Source: Vibrio cyclitrophicus (lineage in GTDB: Bacteria > Pseudomonadota > Gammaproteobacteria > Enterobacterales > Vibrionaceae). Taken from it: 64,000 nucleotides of DNA. The stretch lies in NCBI RefSeq assembly GCF_024347435.1, contig NZ_AP025480.1, positions 1,240,001 through 1,304,000 of the forward strand. Reading direction: 5' to 3'. Below, in pieces: positions 16,264-23,765 of the stretch. The translations under genes were made by a program, and so were the position numbers. The notes under the pieces were generated by a model. That model was not told the DNA's origin. It searched no databases and saw only the letters and a program-made list of their open reading frames with translations. Position 1 is the first letter of the stretch. Every line of letters begins with the position of its first letter.

Positions 16264-17601
16264 ATGCTGTCACACTGGTTAATCGATGTTGACGATTTTG
16301 CTAATCCAGAATCTCTTTCTTTGTTCCAAAAAGACCTTCCGCTAGATTGGATAAACCAAGCTTTATCTGAAACGAACAAAGCGAGTATGCGTCGTAGAAA
16401 GTTACCTGCCGAACTTGTTGTATGGTTAGTCGTTGGTATTGGTCTCTATCGAGATAGACCGATTACCGATGTACTCGATAAACTCGACCTCAAATTGTCT
16501 AACTCATTGGGTGAGTCTATTGCACCTAGTGCGATTCCCCAGGCGAGAAAGCGCCTCACCGCTAAACCTTTAGAGTCATTATTCTCAATCACAGCAAAGC
16601 ACTGGACACAGTCGGAAGATGCGGGTGATAAATGGAATGGTTTGAGCCTATTTTCAATTGATGGCACACAGTTTAGAACGCACGATAACCCAAGCTTAGC
16701 TGAGCATTATCAATATGTTTACTACCGAAAAGACAGGCACACTGAATATCCAATCGTTCGAATGTGCGCACTCACATCCCTACGGAGTCGACTTATTCAT
16801 GATGTGGCTTTTGGGGAAAGTTCTAAAGGTGAAATTAGCTATGCAAAAGATTTAATTTCATCAGCTGTCCCGAATTCATTGACCATTTTTGACCGTTGCT
16901 ACCTGAGCGCAGAGCTTATGCTTAACTGGCAACGAGAGCATGGGACAAGTCACTGGATGACGCCCATAAAGTCGAATGTGAAGTATGAAACCATCGAGCA
17001 ACTCGATGATGATGGGCGAGATCTGATTGTAGAGATGAAAGTCTCTCCACAAGCTAGAAAGCAAGACCCGAGCCTCCCGGAAACGTGGAAAGCGAGGCTG
17101 GCTCTATACCCCGATGATGGTGAACAACAACCCAATCATATACAAGGGCTGCTGACTTCTCTAACAGATAGAAAATACAGTTTAAAATCATTATTAGACG
17201 TGTACTTCGAAAGGTGGGAAATCGAGAAGAGTTATGGCGAGATTAAGCATGACATGCTTGAAGATGAAATTCTGCTCCGCAGTCAATCTGTAGAGGGTGT
17301 AAAGCAAGAGGTATGGGGTATCCTTATCGCGTATAACTTAATCCGTCTGGAGATTAGCCGAATAGCAAAAGAGGCAGAAGTCTCACCACTTAGGATAAGC
17401 TTTACGATGGCACTTCGAGATATTCAAGATGAGCTAATGTGGTGTGCTATCGCTTCTCCAGGTTCTATTCCCAAAAAGCTGCGAGCTATGAGAGAGCGAG
17501 TGAAACGTTATATTTTGCCCGAAAAACAAAAACGGCCCAAAGGTAGGACCGTTCGTTTTAGTAAGACTCGCTACACTGTGCGATCTAAACACCTTAAATG
17601 A
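16264..17601 (+). CDS. IS4-family transposase (copy 1)
   Basis: This is a 445-residue DDE transposase. Asp133 (SIDGTQFRTHD), Asp210 (TIFDRCYLSAEL) and Glu321 form the catalytic triad. Glu321 lies within the IS4 signature Y-x2-R-x3-E-x6-K (YFERWEIEKSYGEIK). The N-terminal part (residues 1-90) is helical with MRRRKLPAELVVWLVVGIGL, and the C-terminus is strongly basic. I prefer the ATG at 16264, directly after the hairpin T run; the frame is open to another ATG at 16219, inside the IS left end. The coding sequence is intact and its protein is identical to copy 2, which indicates recent transposition. Confidence 0.93.
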   Translation: MLSHWLIDVDDFANPESLSLFQKDLPLDWINQALSETNKASMRRRKLPAELVVWLVVGIGLYRDRPITDVLDKLDLKLSNSLGESIAPSAIPQARKRLTAKPLESLFSITAKHWTQSEDAGDKWNGLSLFSIDGTQFRTHDNPSLAEHYQYVYYRKDRHTEYPIVRMCALTSLRSRLIHDVAFGESSKGEISYAKDLISSAVPNSLTIFDRCYLSAELMLNWQREHGTSHWMTPIKSNVKYETIEQLDDDGRDLIVEMKVSPQARKQDPSLPETWKARLALYPDDGEQQPNHIQGLLTSLTDRKYSLKSLLDVYFERWEIEKSYGEIKHDMLEDEILLRSQSVEGVKQEVWGILIAYNLIRLEISRIAKEAEVSPLRISFTMALRDIQDELMWCAIASPGSIPKKLRAMRERVKRYILPEKQKRPKGRTVRFSKTRYTVRSKHLK

Positions 17602-17610
17602 TAGGTGTTG

Positions 17611-17631
17611 GCTCATTGAGCAGGTTTTTTT
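17611..17631 (+). repeat. Target site duplication, right copy of IS 1, plus the remaining rluB terminator T run
   Basis: GCTCATTGAGC at 17611-17621 duplicates 16159-16169. It is followed by AGG and seven T, the right half of the original terminator. Confidence 0.88.
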
Positions 17632-17676
17632 ACGTCTAGAAGAAATAAAAGATGCGGGATGCGAGTAATCGAGTAG

Positions 17677-17730
17677 AGAAAAGCGCAGAAGTAATCGACA
17701 GCAATTGTGCTTTGCGCCTTGCGCTTTTCT
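17677..17730 (-). terminator. Possible terminator after the RNA methyltransferase gene
   Basis: An 11-bp perfect inverted repeat AGAAAAGCGCA / TGCGCTTTTCT has a 32-base spacer. On the minus strand the second arm ends in TTTTCT. The long loop makes it weaker than the other terminators here. Confidence 0.45.
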
Positions 17731-17767
17731 TGCGTGAAGCTACAAATCTCTTCGTATCTCGTTCTAT

Positions 17768-18250
17768 TTACTTGTGATTCGAGAAGTTATCGCCTTTCGC
17801 CAATCGGTCGTAGAGCACAACATTCACAGAGGCCGCTAGATTCATGCAGCCGTTAGTTGGAACGTAAATCGTGTCACGACAGAAATCGGTGATCTCTTTC
17901 TTTAGCGTGCCGTCTTCTGGACCAAAAATGTAAAACGCGCGTGGTGGGTGCTTGTAATCAGGCAGAGGCTTAGCACCTTCAATCAGATCAACAGCAACAG
18001 GCACGCAGCCTACTGGAATAATATCTTTTAGCTCTTCAACACCAATTAAAGGCAACGCTAGGTGCTTTTCTTTGGTATCTGTGTGGAATTTTCGCGCATG
18101 GTCGTAACGTGTGCCGGTGTAAAACACAGAGTTGGCGCCGTAGCAGCCAGCCGCTCGCATAACTGAGCCTACGTTTTCAGGTGTCTTTGGGTTAACTAGG
18201 CCAATGCAGGCGTAGCCTTTTGATTGTGTGTCTGTTTTTGCTTTGGTCAT
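17768..18250 (-). CDS. SPOUT-family RNA methyltransferase (TrmH/SpoU type)
   Basis: This S-adenosylmethionine-dependent RNA 2'-O-methyltransferase-like protein has about 160 residues. SpoU motifs are visible: motif 1 NPKTPENVGSVMRAAGCYGA near the N-terminus, motif 2 FYIFGPEDGTLKKE, and motif 3 CMNLAASVNVVLYDRL at the C-terminus, which form the trefoil knot SAM site. I chose the ATG at 18250 (MTKAKTDTQ); the 25 extra upstream codons look unlike protein and run into an intergenic area. The RNA target cannot be read from the sequence. It lies downstream of yciU on the same strand. Confidence 0.8.
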   Translation of the reverse strand: MTKAKTDTQSKGYACIGLVNPKTPENVGSVMRAAGCYGANSVFYTGTRYDHARKFHTDTKEKHLALPLIGVEELKDIIPVGCVPVAVDLIEGAKPLPDYKHPPRAFYIFGPEDGTLKKEITDFCRDTIYVPTNGCMNLAASVNVVLYDRLAKGDNFSNHK

Positions 18251-18397
18251 AATCAGTGAATCTAAAGTTGATGATGAAAGTGAGTAATCACGATGGGAGA
18301 TAGCGTGATAAAAATAGCCGAGCAATCGGCTCGGCTAACTTTTAACTCGCTTACATGAATACTTGTTTACTCATGCAGATGAGCGTCGACAGTGGTA

Positions 18398-18727
18398 TTA
18401 GTCGCGTTTCCACAGCATGTGACAGAACTTATGTTCTGGGTCACGGCTGATTAGCATGCGAGCAAATACATCGTCTAGAACGTCATCAGCTTCATTCACA
18501 AGACCAATGTGCACTTCAGCGTAGATTTCTTTGTCGACTTCAAAGCCAACATGTTCAACCCAATCATCGCCAGTTTCAACAAGTTCTGCAGCGCCACGAT
18601 CTTCAAACTGCGCTGTGAATAGAATCACGTCTGCAGGTTCAAGATTGTCAGGTGCCATCTCTAGAAAGATGTCATATGCAGTATCAATTGCATCGTCGTA
18701 AGACATAAGGTCGTTAGCTTCGGTCAT
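18398..18727 (-). CDS. yciU: YciU/HI1450 family acidic protein (DUF440)
   Basis: This 109-residue, very acidic protein is homologous to E. coli YciU and Haemophilus HI1450. The latter was structurally described as a double-stranded-DNA mimic that binds HU. Conserved blocks are AYDIFLEMAPDNLEPADVIL, DDWVEHVGFEVD, and DVFARMLISRDPEHKFCHMLWKR at the end. The role is inferred only from the family. It starts ten bases after the efpL stop, so the two are probably cotranscribed. Confidence 0.85.
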   Translation of the reverse strand: MTEANDLMSYDDAIDTAYDIFLEMAPDNLEPADVILFTAQFEDRGAAELVETGDDWVEHVGFEVDKEIYAEVHIGLVNEADDVLDDVFARMLISRDPEHKFCHMLWKRD

Positions 18728-18737
18728 AATAAGTATC

Positions 18738-19307
18738 TTAGCTTGCGCGGTTCATGTATTTACGTTCAGCGGTGTTCACTACAACTTTGTCGCCAGTCGC
18801 GATGTATTCAGGAACTTGAACAGTAAGGCCGGTAGATAAACGAGCTGGTTTAGTACGAGCTGAAGCAGACGCGCCTTTGATTGAAGGGTCAGTTTCTTCG
18901 ATCACTAGTTCAACTGAAGAAGGAAGCTCAAGAGTAGCTGCGTTACCATCGATAAGAATAGCGTACATACCTTGCGTTTCTTCATTGATGAACAGCAGTT
19001 CGTCTTCGATCATTTCACCGTTGAAGATGAATTGTGTGTAATCTTCGTTATCCATGAAGATGTACTCGTTGCCATCAACGTAAGAGAACATCACTGCACG
19101 CTTAGTCACGTCGATAGTTTCAACGATTTCGTCAGCCTTGTGACGAACTTCTGTTTTAACGCCAGTTGCTACATCGTGACCTCGGAAGCGGTAAATCTTT
19201 TGACCACCACGGCCACCTGGTGTTGTTACTTCGATATCTTTTACGAGTATTGTTTTACCATCAACATTGATCGCAAAACCTTTTTTAATCTCACTTGCTC
19301 TAGGCAT
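18738..19307 (-). CDS. efpL: Elongation factor P-like protein EfpL (YeiP)
   Basis: This 189-residue EF-P paralogue helps ribosomes through difficult proline-containing motifs. The three-domain EF-P fold is recognisable: KGFAINVDGKTILVKDIEV, SYVDGNEYIFMD and the ending with GASASARTKPARLSTGLTVQVP. At the tip of domain I the sequence is GGRGGQ with Arg33, where classical EF-P carries a modified Lys; this Arg is the mark of EfpL/YeiP. Start ATG 19307 gives MPRASEIKKG, matching the family. It is the first gene of the set efpL-yciU. Confidence 0.92.
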   Translation of the reverse strand: MPRASEIKKGFAINVDGKTILVKDIEVTTPGGRGGQKIYRFRGHDVATGVKTEVRHKADEIVETIDVTKRAVMFSYVDGNEYIFMDNEDYTQFIFNGEMIEDELLFINEETQGMYAILIDGNAATLELPSSVELVIEETDPSIKGASASARTKPARLSTGLTVQVPEYIATGDKVVVNTAERKYMNRAS

Positions 19308-19444
19308 TTTGTGTTTGTCCTTATTGGGTCTATCCGGTGATTATATCTCGTAGACGCTATAAATAGGAATAGCTTGAATCATAAAGTCACCTAAGCGATC
19401 ATAGAGAGACAGTTAAATCATTATTTTATTTACCGAAACGACCT

Positions 19445-20212
19445 ATGCAGCTACCTGTTATTGACCCAACACAGCCTTTTCAACCTGAATTCCAACCTGT
19501 GGTTAACGATCTGATTACCTTTCTAAAAGGTGGGTTAGGTTCTAATCTACACAGTGTCTATATTTATGGCAGTGTAGCGCGTAAGCAAGCCGTCGTCGGT
19601 CGGTCGAACCTTGATGTTGTTGTGGTTACTCATCGTCCTTTCCCAGACCAACGAACCACGTTGTTAAACACCATTAAGTGGCGTTTTCAAAAGAGCTTCC
19701 CTCAGGTCACACAAGTGGCGATCAAAACCACCTTGGTGAGCGAGATCGTTGATTTCGACAACATATTCACATGGGGCTTTATGCTGAAACATTTAGCTGT
19801 GTGCGTGCATGGTGAAGACTTATCGGATTGTTATGGTGATTTTGAAACAAGTTGGGAAATCGCTAAGCACTGGAATATGGATGCGGAAAACTGGTTAGCG
19901 GTGTATCGCAATAAGATCGCCCGAGCAACAACGCCAGAACAACAAGTGGCCGCGCAAGTGGTCATTGCTAAAAAGCTACTGCGAGCGAGTTATTCTTTGG
20001 TGATGTATCGTGACAAATATTGGTTCGATGACCCAATAGAGTGTGGTCAACAGTTCTTGAAGTATCACCCAGATAAAGACGTCGAAATCCACAGGTTAGG
20101 CATTTTACTTTCTGGTAAACCGATTCCTAAACGTTCGGTAATAGGGATTCTTGATGGTTTTGGGGAATGGCTGGTTAAGCAATATCAAAAAACTGAGTTT
20201 CGTATCGGATAG
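19445..20212 (+). CDS. Nucleotidyltransferase-fold protein of unknown function
   Basis: This 255-residue protein has a polymerase-beta-like nucleotidyltransferase core near residues 35-70. YIYGSVARKQAVVGRSNLDVVVV matches the G-S-x(n)-D-h-[DE] motif. The position that normally holds the first catalytic Asp is Asn (SNLDVVV), and the residue two places after the Asp is Val, so activity is doubtful or altered. The C-terminal half (RNKIARATTPEQQVAAQVV..., SLVMYRDKYW) resembles the helical part of aminoglycoside adenylyltransferase-like proteins. No neighbour explains its role. It is convergent with polB and shares a bidirectional terminator. Confidence 0.65.
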   Translation: MQLPVIDPTQPFQPEFQPVVNDLITFLKGGLGSNLHSVYIYGSVARKQAVVGRSNLDVVVVTHRPFPDQRTTLLNTIKWRFQKSFPQVTQVAIKTTLVSEIVDFDNIFTWGFMLKHLAVCVHGEDLSDCYGDFETSWEIAKHWNMDAENWLAVYRNKIARATTPEQQVAAQVVIAKKLLRASYSLVMYRDKYWFDDPIECGQQFLKYHPDKDVEIHRLGILLSGKPIPKRSVIGILDGFGEWLVKQYQKTEFRIG

Positions 20213-20235
20213 AGATTAGTAACCTCCCAATGAAT

Positions 20236-20285
20236 ACTAAAAAGCAGAGTGGGCTGAGTAACACAGCACTTCTCTGCTTTTTTGC
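20236..20285. terminator. Bidirectional terminator between nucleotidyltransferase gene and polB
   Basis: AAAAGCAGAG / CTCTGCTTTT (20240-20249, 20272-20281) pair with a T run on the right and an A run on the left. Confidence 0.75.
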
Positions 20286-20315
20286 TTCAATGACCACTTT
20301 GGAAGAGGATTCAAT

Positions 20316-22679
20316 CTAGAACAGACCTAGCTGCTGCCCGCTAACTCTTTCAAAATCCAGTCCTATAAACGGCAAAATTGCTTCTGCAACCGGTTTGATT
20401 TGTTTGTCGATATAGTGCTGATAATCGATGCCACTTTTTAAATACTCTTTGGGCTCAGGACCACTCATAGTAATCAAATACTCAATACGTCCTTTGTTTT
20501 GGTATTGAAGAGGGCGACCAAGCTGAGCATTGATCTCGTCTGCTAATCTTGCTGCGCGAACCTGTGGTGGAATGTTCTTTTGGTATTCGTGTAATTTGCG
20601 GCGTAAGCGCTTTTGGTACACCAGTAAATCATCGTGTTTACCAGCAGAGGTTTCATCGACAAATTGTCTGATATAGTCCGTTGGGTCTTGATCGTTAAAT
20701 ACCATTTCATACAAAGTTTGTTGGAATTGCTGCGCGAGAGGTGTCCAATCGGTTCGCGCACTTTCAAGCCCTTTAAAGATGATCTTCTCTTGGTCGCCTT
20801 GATTGATCAAGCCTGCATAACGTTTCTTCGACCCTGTCTCAGAGCCTCTAATGGTCGGCATAAGAAACTTGCGATAGTGAGTCTCGTATTCTAATTCGAG
20901 TATAGAAGTCAGGTTGTAGGTTTCTTTTAAGTGATTCGTCCACCAATCGTTGATGTAAGCCGCTAATTCATGGCCAATCTCGTCGGCTTGCTGTTGGTCA
21001 TAACTGCCATTCAGAGACACGAAGGTTGAATCGGTGTCACCGTAGATAACTTGATAGCCTTTGTCTTCAATCAGAACTTTGGTTTGTTTCATGATTTCAT
21101 GACCACGCATGGTAATGGATGACGCCAGGCGAGTATCGAAGAAGCGACAACCTGAAGACCCCAACACTCCATAAAATGAATTCATGATGATCTTAATCGC
21201 TTGAGAAAATGCTTTTTCGTTGTTCTTCTTAGCCACATCACGTGCTGCCCATAGGTTCTCAATCATTTCTGGCAGAAAGTGTTTAGAACGGTGGAACTGA
21301 CCACCTCTAAAACCTTCGACCGCTTGGTTTTCTCCTGGGCCTAGTTCCAGCTTTAACCCTTCAATCAGCCCCATAGGGTCAATCAAGAAAGAGCGGATGA
21401 TTGATGGATACAGGCTTTTAAAGTCGAGAACTAAAACTGAGTCGTACAGGTTGGGAATCGAATCCATCACATAACCGCCGGGACTCGCAATCCAGTTCTC
21501 CGGCTCTAAGTTAGGCGCGACATACCCCGCTCTGTGTATCTGAGGCATGTACAAATTGGTAAATGCTGCCACTGAGCCACCAACACGATCCAGCTCTACA
21601 CCGGTTAATCGAGAACGCTCAATCGCGAAGTCGAGTAGGTGAGTGTGTTCAAAGATGCGGTTTACGAGCACACAGTCTTGAAGGTTGTACTTGGCGAGTG
21701 AAGGTTTATCGAATTTAAACATCCGATAGATCTCATCCATGCGATCGTGAACGTTATGGATGTCTTTGCCTTCATCAAGTAGCTCTTGGGATACAGATTC
21801 AAGAGACCAAGAGCGAAAGTGATAGGTTGCCGTTTTTAGCATATCGATGCCATCTAGGACAACGCGCCCGGGAATGGTAATAAAGCCTTGCTGGTTTTGT
21901 GCAGAACTGCGAAAGAAGCTTGGTTGGTTGTCTCTACCAATAGTGAGTTTTACCTCATTCCATTCAGCTCGTTTGTGCAGAAGCCTAAAATCGAAGTCGA
22001 TGACATTCCAACCAATGATGATGTCAGGATCAAACTCCGAGAACCAAGCTATCATCGCTTCAAGCAGCACTTTTTCGTTGACAACCCATTGGATGTTGGT
22101 GTCTGCTTCTTGTGGTTCGCCGACCATGATGACTCGGCTGTCCATCGGGCTGTCTAAGCCAATGGAATAAAGCACGCCTTTTTCTGAGCATTCAATATCA
22201 AGTGACACTACTGACAAGTTAGGTAAGTAATCGCCTGATCTACACTTTGCATTAGAAACTCTACGATGTTTGTTCTTTTGGATGGCAGCCCCAGTAAACT
22301 CGATACTTCCTTTGATAAAGCGTTCCATCAAATATCGGTCAGCCAATCGAACATCACTTTCAAAAGTCTGGATTTCGTCGTTGTGAAAGGCTTGCGCTAA
22401 ACCGAAGCTACTTCTCGACAAAGAGGTATAACACGCGGCCAGAGGCGTTTGCTCAAAAGTGGCCAATTCTAGTAGTTTAAATTGGCAGTCAATAGCTTCT
22501 TTAGTCGCAATCGCCTGACATGCTTGCACGTCAGATTGAGCGACAAAGAACACAGGTTTTTCATTTTGAATCGTCAGCAAAGTAGGGCCTTGGGGAGTAC
22601 TTAGCCATAAATCGATTTGAGTACGCCCTGAAAAGTCTCTTGCTTGTCTTGTGAGTACGAATCCTTGCTGAATATCCAA
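20316..22679 (-). CDS. polB: DNA polymerase II
   Basis: This family-B DNA polymerase of 787 residues is E. coli Pol II length. Pol II restarts or bypasses blocked forks. The N-terminal half holds the 3'-5' exonuclease with VVSLDIECSEKG, IIGWNVIDFDFRLL and the YNLQDCVL motif. The polymerase half has motif A LVLDFKSLYPSIIRSF, motif B KIIMNSFYGVLGS and motif C VIYGDTDSTF, all with intact catalytic Asp residues. I see no obvious LexA box (CTGT-N8-ACAG) in the 100 bases before its start, although Pol II is SOS-controlled in E. coli. It is divergent from varA. Confidence 0.96.
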   Translation of the reverse strand: MDIQQGFVLTRQARDFSGRTQIDLWLSTPQGPTLLTIQNEKPVFFVAQSDVQACQAIATKEAIDCQFKLLELATFEQTPLAACYTSLSRSSFGLAQAFHNDEIQTFESDVRLADRYLMERFIKGSIEFTGAAIQKNKHRRVSNAKCRSGDYLPNLSVVSLDIECSEKGVLYSIGLDSPMDSRVIMVGEPQEADTNIQWVVNEKVLLEAMIAWFSEFDPDIIIGWNVIDFDFRLLHKRAEWNEVKLTIGRDNQPSFFRSSAQNQQGFITIPGRVVLDGIDMLKTATYHFRSWSLESVSQELLDEGKDIHNVHDRMDEIYRMFKFDKPSLAKYNLQDCVLVNRIFEHTHLLDFAIERSRLTGVELDRVGGSVAAFTNLYMPQIHRAGYVAPNLEPENWIASPGGYVMDSIPNLYDSVLVLDFKSLYPSIIRSFLIDPMGLIEGLKLELGPGENQAVEGFRGGQFHRSKHFLPEMIENLWAARDVAKKNNEKAFSQAIKIIMNSFYGVLGSSGCRFFDTRLASSITMRGHEIMKQTKVLIEDKGYQVIYGDTDSTFVSLNGSYDQQQADEIGHELAAYINDWWTNHLKETYNLTSILELEYETHYRKFLMPTIRGSETGSKKRYAGLINQGDQEKIIFKGLESARTDWTPLAQQFQQTLYEMVFNDQDPTDYIRQFVDETSAGKHDDLLVYQKRLRRKLHEYQKNIPPQVRAARLADEINAQLGRPLQYQNKGRIEYLITMSGPEPKEYLKSGIDYQHYIDKQIKPVAEAILPFIGLDFERVSGQQLGLF

Positions 22680-23105
22680 TGTAGTAACCTATTGAAATGG
22701 GGAGTCGAATACTACCATTTAGCTATCCTTTACGCACAATAGACGGCAGAAATAGTCACTAAATTCTAGTTAATCGTTGTAAATAACGGGACTCTATAAG
22801 CAAATAACCGAAATTGTCGCGAATGGTGATTTAATGTTATTGAAAATATCTTTGTCTTGTGTAATTTTATTGGGTGTTGTCTTAACTAGTTGATTTTAAC
22901 CAAAAGCTTATTGTTTTAGTTGGCTTATTTATAAATAAGTACTTGCTAAAGTTCGTGTTTCAGCACATATTCAACAGAGCTTTTTTTTACTAATTAAGTT
23001 AAGATGTACTTGATGCTGCGATCCACTGTTCCTTTGTTTAATTGTTTCAAACAGATGAAACGACACAGTGGTTGCAGAGCCAATTAATAGTGTGGAGATA
23101 CAAGT
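22680..23105. other. Divergent polB / varA intergenic region
   Basis: There is no gene of convincing quality in these 425 AT-rich bases. It must contain both promoters. The only notable motif is the palindrome at 23044-23061. Confidence 0.4.
23044..23061. promoter_or_regulatory. Palindrome GTTTCA-N6-TGAAAC upstream of varA
   Basis: An 18-bp perfect inverted repeat with a six-base centre ends 44 bases before the varA start codon. Size and position suit a transcription factor operator; the binding protein is unknown. Confidence 0.4.
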
Positions 23106-23750
23106 TTGATAAATGTTTTCCTTGTAGATGATCACGAGCTGGTTCGCACAGGGATACGACGTATTATTGAAGACGTCCGTGGAATGAACGTAGCAGGGGA
23201 AGCTGAAAGCGGTGAAGATGCTGCAAAATGGTGTCGTACTAACAATACTGACGTTATTTTGATGGATATGAATATGCCTGGTATTGGTGGCTTAGAAGCA
23301 ACCAAGAAGATCTTGCGTTTCAACCCTGATATTAAAATCATCGTTTTAACTGTTCATACGGAAAATCCGTTTCCAACTAAAGTGATGCAAGCTGGAGCTG
23401 CAGGTTACCTTACTAAAGGTGCAGGTCCGGATGAAATGGTAAATGCTATTCGAATGGTCAACAGTGGCCAACGATACATTTCACCAGAAATTGCGCAGCA
23501 GATGGCTTTGAGCCAATTCTCGCCTGCGTCTGAAAATCCATTCGCAGACTTATCTGAACGTGAACTTCAAATCATGATGATGATTACCAAAGGTCAGAAA
23601 GTGACGGATATTTCGGAACAACTCAATCTAAGTCCTAAAACAGTTAACAGCTACCGCTACCGTTTGTTCAGCAAACTGGATATCAGTGGTGATGTAGAGT
23701 TGACGCATTTAGCGATTAGACATGGAATGTTAGACACTGAGACCCTTTAA
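23106..23750 (+). CDS. varA: Response regulator VarA (GacA/UvrY family)
   Basis: This 214-residue NarL-type two-component regulator works with a BarA/VarS kinase to switch on CsrB-type small RNAs, which sequester CsrA. The receiver domain (1-120) has VDDHELVR, the phospho-acceptor Asp in VILMDMNMPG, and VLTVHTENPFPTKV. The C-terminal LuxR-type helix-turn-helix has LSERELQIMMMITKGQKVTDISEQL and SPKTVNSYRYRLFSKL. The start is a TTG, nine bases after GGAG, since INVFLVDDHE is the conserved beginning and no ATG fits. It is followed by uvrC after 15 bases, the classical uvrY-uvrC pairing. Confidence 0.93.
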   Translation: MINVFLVDDHELVRTGIRRIIEDVRGMNVAGEAESGEDAAKWCRTNNTDVILMDMNMPGIGGLEATKKILRFNPDIKIIVLTVHTENPFPTKVMQAGAAGYLTKGAGPDEMVNAIRMVNSGQRYISPEIAQQMALSQFSPASENPFADLSERELQIMMMITKGQKVTDISEQLNLSPKTVNSYRYRLFSKLDISGDVELTHLAIRHGMLDTETL

Positions 23751-23765
23751 CACTGAGATCGTATA

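Larger units (their letters stand above)
16170..17610 (+). mobile_element. IS4-family insertion sequence, copy 1 (1441 bp)
   Basis: The borders are set by comparing the two copies in the window and by the 11-bp target duplication. The ends are imperfect inverted repeats: AACACTGATCATTTAAG at the left, AACACCTATCATTTAAG as the complement of the right. GATC sites lie in the left end and near the right end, as in Dam-regulated IS10 and IS50. A single transposase gene fills the element and stops nine bases before the right end. The element interrupts the rluB terminator. Confidence 0.93.

Noticed and set aside
20634..22170. Several plus-strand open frames opposite polB
   Set aside because: They overlap conserved polymerase motifs in antisense; no RBS and no protein-like composition.
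22680..22780. LexA (SOS) box in front of polB
   Set aside because: No CTGT-N8-ACAG sequence was found near the start, so SOS control was not annotated.
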